Position numbers and translations under genes: made by a program. From Vibrio gallaecicus (GTDB lineage Bacteria; Pseudomonadota; Gammaproteobacteria; Enterobacterales; Vibrionaceae), in NCBI RefSeq assembly GCF_024347495.1, contig NZ_AP025490.1, positions 2,666,001 to 2,730,000 on the forward strand: a stretch of 64,000 nt of DNA, given 5' to 3'. The notes below the pieces were generated by a model. It was not told where the DNA came from, searched no databases, and was given only the letters and a program-made list of their open reading frames with translations. Positions 57,846 to 64,000 of this stretch are shown piece by piece. Each line of letters begins with the position of its first letter. Positions within the stretch are counted from its first letter, which is position 1.

Positions 57846-60509
57846 TTATGCGTATTGCGGGTTAATTTTGTCTGCGTCGATGCCGAATTTAGCAATAGCT
57901 TCTACAACTACTGATTTTTCAACATCACCACGTTTAGCCAGTTCAGTTAGTGCAGCAACAACAACGTAGCCTGCATTTACTTCGAAGTGACGACGTAGGT
58001 TTTCACGGCTGTCTGAACGGCCAAAACCATCAGTACCAAGTACTTTGTATGATTCTGAAGGCATGAATGCACGTACTTGTTCAGCGTAGTTCTTCATGTA
58101 ATCCGTTACTGCGATTGCAGGCTCGTTACCAAGAACAGTTGTGATGTACGGTACTTTCTCTTCAGCTTCTGGGTGAAGCATGTTGTCACGCTCAACCGCT
58201 TGACCGTCACGAGTCAGTTCGTTGAAAGACGTTACAGAGAATACGTCAGATGCTACGCCATACTCTTCGCTCAGGATCTTAGCTGCTTTACGCGCTTCGT
58301 TCATGATAGTACCAGAGCTCATTAGTTGAACTTTAGACTTAGAACCAGCGTAAGACTCAAGCTTGTAGATACCTTTACGGATGCCTTCTTCAGCGCCTTC
58401 TGGCATTGCTGGCATTGCGTAGTTCTCGTTCATTACTGTTAGATAGTAGTAAACGTTCTCTTGGTTCTCACCGTACATGCGACGGATACCGTCTTGCATG
58501 ATTACCGCTAGCTCGTAAGCAAACGTTGGGTCGTAAGAGATACAGTTAGGTACTGTGTTCGCCATGATGTGCGAGTGGCCATCTTCGTGCTGTAGACCTT
58601 CGCCGTTTAGCGTTGTACGGCCTGCAGTTGCACCAAGTAGGAAACCACGAGCTTGTTGGTCACCTGCTAACCAAGCCATGTCACCAATACGTTGGAAACC
58701 GAACATTGAGTAATAGATGTAGAACGGAATCATCGGTAGATCGTTCGTGCTGTATGAAGTTGCAGCAGCAACCCATGAAGCCATAGAACCTAGCTCATTG
58801 ATACCTTCTTGAAGAACTTGACCAGACGTTGCTTCTTTGTAGTAAGAAACGATGCCTTTATCTTCAGGTGTGTAATCTTGACCGTGTGGGTTGTAAATAC
58901 CAACCTGACGGAATAGACCTTCCATACCGAATGTACGAGCTTCATCACAAATGATAGGAACGATGTTCTTACCAATGTTCTTATCTTTAAGAAGGATGTT
59001 TAGTGTACGTACATAAGCCATAGTTGTAGAGATATCACGCTTCTGCTCACCCAGTAGTGGAGAGAAAGCTTCTAGCTCAGGCACTTTAAATTCTTGAGTG
59101 AACTTAGGCAGACGCTGAGGTGTGTAACCATGTAGAGCGTTACGACGAGCGTGCATGTATTCGTATTCAGCAGAACCTTCTTCCAGTTTTAGATATGGAA
59201 GTTCAGCGATTTTCTCATCAGAAAGAATATCTTCTAGACCTAGGCGATCACGTAGGTGTTGAACATGAGTCATGTCCATTTTCTTAACACCGTGCGCAAT
59301 GTTCTTACCTTCAGCTGCATCACCCATGCCGTAACCTTTAACAGTCTTAGCTAGGATTACAGTCGGCTTACCGTTTGTCTCTTTTGCATTGTTGAATGCA
59401 GCAAACAGTTTAGAAGAATCGTGACCACCACGCTTAAGCGCGAAGATTTCGTCATCAGTCATGTCTGCAACTAGTGCAGCTGTTTCTGGGTACTTACCAA
59501 AGAAGTGCTCACGTACGTACGCGCCATCTTTAGATTTGAATGTCTGGTAGTCACCGTCGATAGTTTCATTCATTAGTTGAAGAAGCTTACCAGTCGTGTC
59601 TTTAGCTAGTAGAGAATCCCAGTTGCTACCCCAGATAACTTTAACAACGTTCCAACCTGCGCCTTTGAATAGACCTTCAAGTTCTTGAATGATGCTACCG
59701 TTGCCCATTACAGGGCCATCTAGACGCTGTAGGTTACAGTTGATTAGGAAACATAGGTTGTCTAGCTTCTCACGCGCAGCGAAAGAAATAGCACCACGTG
59801 ATTCCGGCTCATCCATCTCACCGTCACCTAGGAACGCGTATACGCGTTGCGCTGAAGTTTCTTTCAGGCCACGACCGTCAAGGTACTTAAGGAAGCGCGC
59901 TTGGTAGATAGCAGAGATAGGGCCAAGACCCATAGATACAGTAGGGAACTGCCAGAACTCAGGCATCAGTTTAGGGTGCGGGTAAGAAGGGATACCTTTA
60001 CCATCAACTTCTTGACGGAAGTTATCTAGCTGTTCTTCAGTTAGACGACCTTCAACGAATGCACGAGAGTAGATACCTGGAGAGATGTGACCTTGGTAAT
60101 AAACTAGATCGCCACCGTCTGTCTCATTTGGAGCACGGAAGAAGTGGTTGAAACATACTTCGTAGAACGCTGCAGCTGACTGGTAAGAAGCCATGTGACC
60201 ACCAAGGTCTAGGTCTTTCTTAGAAGCACGCAATACGATCATGATTGCGTTCCAGCGAATAATCGAACGAATACGACGCTCAAGAGTTACGTCACCAGGG
60301 TAAGCTGGCTCTTGTGCTGCTGGAATTGTGTTGATGTAGTTCGTGTTGATGCCTGTAGCCATATCAACACCATCTAAACGCGCTTTATCTAGAACTTGTT
60401 CTAGTAAAAACTGTGCACGTTCTACACCTTCTTCACGTACTACTGACTCAAGAGCTTCTAACCAATCTTGAGTTTCCAGAGCATCAACGTCATGCTTCAT
60501 GTCAGACAT
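57846..60509 (-). CDS. aceE: Pyruvate dehydrogenase E1 component
   Basis: An 887-residue homodimeric-type ThDP enzyme that decarboxylates pyruvate and acetylates the lipoyl groups of AceF. The ThDP motif runs GDGEMDEPES...NLCFLINCN, and the HEDGHSH segment in the middle carries active-site histidines. AAAGGAT precedes the ATG. It follows pdhR by 62 bp in the same direction. Confidence 0.97.
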   Translation of the reverse strand: MSDMKHDVDALETQDWLEALESVVREEGVERAQFLLEQVLDKARLDGVDMATGINTNYINTIPAAQEPAYPGDVTLERRIRSIIRWNAIMIVLRASKKDLDLGGHMASYQSAAAFYEVCFNHFFRAPNETDGGDLVYYQGHISPGIYSRAFVEGRLTEEQLDNFRQEVDGKGIPSYPHPKLMPEFWQFPTVSMGLGPISAIYQARFLKYLDGRGLKETSAQRVYAFLGDGEMDEPESRGAISFAAREKLDNLCFLINCNLQRLDGPVMGNGSIIQELEGLFKGAGWNVVKVIWGSNWDSLLAKDTTGKLLQLMNETIDGDYQTFKSKDGAYVREHFFGKYPETAALVADMTDDEIFALKRGGHDSSKLFAAFNNAKETNGKPTVILAKTVKGYGMGDAAEGKNIAHGVKKMDMTHVQHLRDRLGLEDILSDEKIAELPYLKLEEGSAEYEYMHARRNALHGYTPQRLPKFTQEFKVPELEAFSPLLGEQKRDISTTMAYVRTLNILLKDKNIGKNIVPIICDEARTFGMEGLFRQVGIYNPHGQDYTPEDKGIVSYYKEATSGQVLQEGINELGSMASWVAAATSYSTNDLPMIPFYIYYSMFGFQRIGDMAWLAGDQQARGFLLGATAGRTTLNGEGLQHEDGHSHIMANTVPNCISYDPTFAYELAVIMQDGIRRMYGENQENVYYYLTVMNENYAMPAMPEGAEEGIRKGIYKLESYAGSKSKVQLMSSGTIMNEARKAAKILSEEYGVASDVFSVTSFNELTRDGQAVERDNMLHPEAEEKVPYITTVLGNEPAIAVTDYMKNYAEQVRAFMPSESYKVLGTDGFGRSDSRENLRRHFEVNAGYVVVAALTELAKRGDVEKSVVVEAIAKFGIDADKINPQYA

Positions 60510-60550
60510 GGCGATCTATCCTTTTTGTTAGTTGGATTCTACTAAACACG

Positions 60551-60578
60551 TAAATAGCCGAAGTATTACGGCTATTTA
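60551..60578 (-). promoter_or_regulatory. Hairpin overlapping the pdhR stop codon
   Basis: A perfect 10-bp stem TAAATAGCCG (60551-60560) with CGGCTATTTA (60569-60578) and an 8-base loop, covering the pdhR stop, with no U-tract. It probably acts in processing or differential stability between pdhR and aceE messages. Confidence 0.5.
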
Positions 60579-61333
60579 CCCTGTTGGATTCGACGTAAAG
60601 AACGTTCGCGTCGCGATTCTTCTTTAGTCAAATCCATCAATGTTTCTTCGATATAAGCTAAATGAGAATGTGACATTTCACGCGCCTGTTCTGGCTGCCC
60701 TGAAACAATCGCATCCACTATATTAGCTCGATGTATGCTTACTTTCTCTACAACATCTTGACGACGGTGTAATAGTTTTAAATTCTCTAAAATATTCTGC
60801 TCTAGTAACGGAGCGAGGCTTCGCACTATGTGAAGTAACACCACATTATGTGCGGCTTCAGTTAGAGCAATAAGAAAAGCCATAACTGCAGCGGATTCAG
60901 CGTCGATATCGTTCTTTTCCTGCGCACCATGAATATTATCTTGGCATGCTTGAATTCGAGCAAAATCTTCATCGGTTCCACGCAATGCTGCAAAGTAAGC
61001 TGAGATTCCTTCCATCGCATGACGCGACTCCAACAAGTCTAGTTGGGTTTCAGAATGACTCGATAACAAATTAAGAAGAGGATCTGAAAAACTTTTCCAA
61101 ATATTCTCACTCACAAACGTTCCCCCACCTTGACGGCGAGTCAGTAAGCGCTTTGCTTCTAAACGTTGTATCGCTTCTCGGATTGACGGACGAGACACAT
61201 CGAACTGTTTAGCCAGTTCACGCTCAGGCGGCAATTGCTGCCCAGGAGCCAGTGTTCCTTCCACTATCAACCTTTCTAACTCCTGCTCAATAACATCAGA
61301 GAGTTTTGGCTGACGAATCCTTTGATAAGCCAT
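60572..61333 (-). CDS. pdhR: Pyruvate dehydrogenase complex repressor PdhR (GntR/FadR family)
   Basis: A 253-residue GntR-family regulator. The N-terminal winged helix (about 10-75) has [31 protein letters not shown], and the C-terminal all-helical FCD domain binds pyruvate in the family. It represses pdhR-aceEF-lpdA until pyruvate accumulates. The open frame runs up to 61441, but that extension reads through the operator. ATG 61333 gives the E. coli-like start [13 protein letters not shown]. The ribosome binding site is weak. Confidence 0.95.
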   Translation of the reverse strand: MAYQRIRQPKLSDVIEQELERLIVEGTLAPGQQLPPERELAKQFDVSRPSIREAIQRLEAKRLLTRRQGGGTFVSENIWKSFSDPLLNLLSSHSETQLDLLESRHAMEGISAYFAALRGTDEDFARIQACQDNIHGAQEKNDIDAESAAVMAFLIALTEAAHNVVLLHIVRSLAPLLEQNILENLKLLHRRQDVVEKVSIHRANIVDAIVSGQPEQAREMSHSHLAYIEETLMDLTKEESRRERSLRRIQQGK

Positions 61334-61358
61334 AATTTGTTGTTCTTCTTTTGCAGGT

Positions 61359-61375
61359 AATTGGTAATACCAATT
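61359..61375 (-). promoter_or_regulatory. PdhR operator upstream of pdhR-aceEF
   Basis: AATTGGT-AAT-ACCAATT is a perfect 17-bp palindrome matching the PdhR box ATTGGTnnnACCAAT. It lies 26-42 bp upstream of the pdhR ATG, where binding would block its promoter. This implies autoregulation and pyruvate induction of the whole cluster. Confidence 0.88.
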
Positions 61376-61789
61376 TTTAATTTGCGCAGAAATTAACATA
61401 ATTAAAACGCCACTGTCCAGCCTAAAATTGACCTGAATCATAGAACAAGGCGTGAATTAACCATGATTTAACAAATGAAATTTAAAACAGCAACTAAATT
61501 GGTCTTACCATTTACAGGGGTAATACTTTTGGGGAGGATTCGTGCTAGAAAGTTTCAGGATAAAAATGAATTGTTTCAGATTGATTTACCTACCCCGTTC
61601 AAAAATCAAACCAACCGCACACTAAAAGGAAAAATTTTGTTCATAAGTTTTAATATATTTGTATTTGATAGCCCCATCACACTCTCTAGCATTCATCGCT
61701 TTCCGCCAACCAATCTGATTACAAATTGATAACCAAATCAATCAATCTAGGCTCTAAAACCAAAAACATTCACGACAATAAATCTGTCT
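61376..61789. promoter_or_regulatory. ampD-pdhR gap
   Basis: AT-rich and without a convincing gene. It should hold the pdhR promoter. A near-perfect LuxR/HapR-type inverted repeat ATTGATAACCAAATCAAT is at 61725-61742. No U-tract terminator for ampD is visible. An 84-codon plus-strand frame at 61475-61729 has no ribosome binding site or recognisable protein features. Confidence 0.4.
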
Positions 61790-62347
61790 TTATAAAGGGG
61801 GAAGGCTCAATCCATCTTTAAATTTAACCCAATCAAATACTAGACCAGGATCCGTTTTACGCAACGGAGATATATATTGATGACCCGTAATACGCGGGAT
61901 GGTTATTTTGGGGAAGTGCTTCATCAGAGTTTCAGTAAGTGTTGATAAAGACAAGTACTGCTCTTTCGTATAAGAAACAAAATCACTGCCTTCTAATTCA
62001 ATGCCAATCGAGTAATCATTGCACCTATCTCTTCCAGCAAAGCTCGACTGCCCCGCATGCCACGCCCGATCGTGAAAAGGGACAAATTGTACAACTTCTC
62101 CATCTCGACGAATCAAGCAATGCGCAGAAACCCCCATTTGATGAATAACTTCGAAGAACGGGTGCTCTGCTGGATTTAAATTACCAGTAAAAAATTGCTC
62201 GATATACGGACCACCAAATTCACCCGGTGGCAGGCTAATATTGTGTACAACTAATAGTGATACATCATTCAGCTTAGGGCGAGAATCGTAAAAAGGAGAA
62301 GGAACGCGCCTAGCATTTTCATACCAACCAACGGTACTTATTGTCAT
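61790..62347 (-). CDS. ampD: 1,6-anhydro-N-acetylmuramyl-L-alanine amidase AmpD
   Basis: A 185-residue zinc amidase of cytoplasmic cell-wall recycling that frees the peptide from anhydromuropeptides. The zinc ligands are H35 (VVHNIS), H156 (TGHQYI) and D166 (KTDPG). There is no signal peptide. AGTAGG precedes the ATG. Divergent from nadC, with 134 bp between starts, a common gammaproteobacterial arrangement. Confidence 0.96.
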   Translation of the reverse strand: MTISTVGWYENARRVPSPFYDSRPKLNDVSLLVVHNISLPPGEFGGPYIEQFFTGNLNPAEHPFFEVIHQMGVSAHCLIRRDGEVVQFVPFHDRAWHAGQSSFAGRDRCNDYSIGIELEGSDFVSYTKEQYLSLSTLTETLMKHFPKITIPRITGHQYISPLRKTDPGLVFDWVKFKDGLSLPPL

Positions 62348-62373
62348 TATTAACCTACTTAATTTATCAATAA

Positions 62374-63372
<999 letters not shown>

Positions 63373-63399
63373 GAAAGACATTAAGTAATTAATAACATT

Positions 63400-63434
63400 A
63401 AAGGTTCTGACGAAAATCAGAGCCTTTTTTATTT
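63400..63434 (+). terminator. nadC terminator
   Basis: An 11-bp stem (63400-63410 with 63417-63427, one T-G pair), a 6-base loop, and a T-rich exit. It separates nadC from pilA. Confidence 0.87.
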
Positions 63435-63622
63435 GGGTTTTTATCAATAATGAGAACGTAAATCTAACCTCGTCACATAATTTTGCAGCTCGAATGAAAT
63501 TGAACATCAATAAACACTAAGCCACTCGAGCACCACCCCATACGGTATTTTTATTATCAAAGCAGACACCTATCATCATTCCATCACAGGTTAGTGATCA
63601 ATTAATCTATATGGAATACAAC
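63435..63622 (+). promoter_or_regulatory. pilA upstream region
   Basis: AT-rich, with TTATCAATAA (63441-63450) as a perfect LuxR/HapR half-site just after the nadC terminator. GTTAGTGATCAATTAA near 63584-63600 carries a CRP-like half (GTGATC). Vibrio pilA is known to be chitin/TfoX- and CRP-dependent, but no complete CRP palindrome is visible here. Confidence 0.4.
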
Positions 63623-64000
63623 ATGAAAAATAGAAATGCTAAAAAGCAAAATGGTTTTACCTTAATTGAATTGATGATTGTGGTCGGAATTATCGGCATA
63701 TTAAGTGCAATTGCAGTACCAGCATATAAGAGCTATGTAATCAAAACCGAAGCAAATACTGGAGTTAGCATACCTAAAACCCTATTAAGTAATATAGATA
63801 TGTATATACAAGAAAATGGAGCATTCCCTGAAGACGCTCAAGCAAGCGATTTTGGAGCAGCAACCGACATGAGTGCTATGGGGACTCTGAAATTTACAAA
63901 AGACGGAACTACAGCCACTAATGGAACAGCTGATTTCACATTTGCGAGTTCAGCATCACTAACAGGGAAAAAAGTAACTTATACGAGAAGTAACTCAGGT
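63623..64000 (+). CDS. pilA: Type IV major pilin PilA, C-terminus cut by window edge
   Basis: The first 126 codons of a type IVa prepilin. The basic leader [11 protein letters not shown] is cleaved before F12, and the mature N-terminus [14 protein letters not shown] has the invariant Glu (residue 16) and the hydrophobic spine. The globular part is Ala/Thr/Ser-rich, and the disulfide-loop cysteines, if any, lie beyond the edge. ATG 63611 is also in frame, but 63623 has GGAAT upstream and a normal leader length. In vibrios the ChiRP pilus supports chitin attachment and DNA uptake, so it links to the chitin genes here. pilBCD are probably downstream. Confidence 0.94.
   Translation, partial: MKNRNAKKQNGFTLIELMIVVGIIGILSAIAVPAYKSYVIKTEANTGVSIPKTLLSNIDMYIQENGAFPEDAQASDFGAATDMSAMGTLKFTKDGTTATNGTADFTFASSASLTGKKVTYTRSNSG

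Noticed and set aside
61475..61729. 84-codon plus-strand frame between pdhR and ampD
   Set aside because: No ribosome binding site, no domain, and it lies in the region expected to hold the pdhR promoter.

Overview
The window is typical Vibrionaceae chromosome, most likely genus Vibrio. The evidence is the LuxR/HapR quorum-sensing regulator, an ortholog of the chitin regulator ChiS with the (GlcNAc)2 operon beside it, and the order hapR-hpt-can-panCB-folK-pcnB-gluQ-dksA-sfsA-hrpB-mrcB-acnB-glnK-amtB-fbpABC-chb-chiS-rsmC-hemL-erpA. As far as I recall, this matches the order of the V. cholerae VC05xx-VC06xx region. I see no tRNA, rRNA, transposase, integrase, prophage or CRISPR array. Coding density and codon use look uniform, so this is core genome rather than an island.

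Layout. 1-1350 (minus): an RND efflux pump, cut by the left edge, and its membrane fusion protein. 1716-6195: erpA, hemL, a 41-codon membrane microprotein, an AI-2E/PerM-type transporter and rsmC. 6411-25052 (plus): chiS, then a 667-bp regulatory gap, then the chitobiose operon. The operon encodes a periplasmic binding protein, two permeases, two ATPases, a GH9 glucosaminidase, glucosamine kinase, a GH20 hexosaminidase, GH94 chitobiose phosphorylase and a phosphosugar mutase. Together they import chitin disaccharides and convert them in the cytoplasm to GlcNAc, GlcN-6-P and GlcNAc-6-P. 25175-28944 (minus): FbpABC ferric iron importer with a Fur-box candidate. 29207-30802 (minus): glnK-amtB behind a sigma-54-type promoter. 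31050-41807 (minus): yacL, acnB, a patatin/Omp85 protein, mrcB, hrpB. 41875-47898 (plus): sfsA, dksA, gluQ, pcnB, folK, panB, panC. 47988-53214: yadGH exporter, a SulP transporter divergent from the beta-carbonic anhydrase gene can, and hpt. 53554-54162: hapR. 54261-62347 (minus): lpdA, aceF, aceE, pdhR and ampD. 62482-64000 (plus): nadC and the start of the type IV pilin gene pilA, cut by the right edge.

No wholly new multi-gene system is visible. The signals least explained by standard annotation are regulatory: a nested-hairpin leader ahead of the chitobiose operon, hairpins without U-tracts in each of its long internal gaps, an NtrC-like enhancer palindrome that doubles as the yacL terminator, a perfect PdhR operator, and three LuxR/HapR-like operators, near the chitobiose operon, pdhR and pilA. 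Start codons were set from ribosome binding sites and family lengths. They often lie inside the longest open frame.
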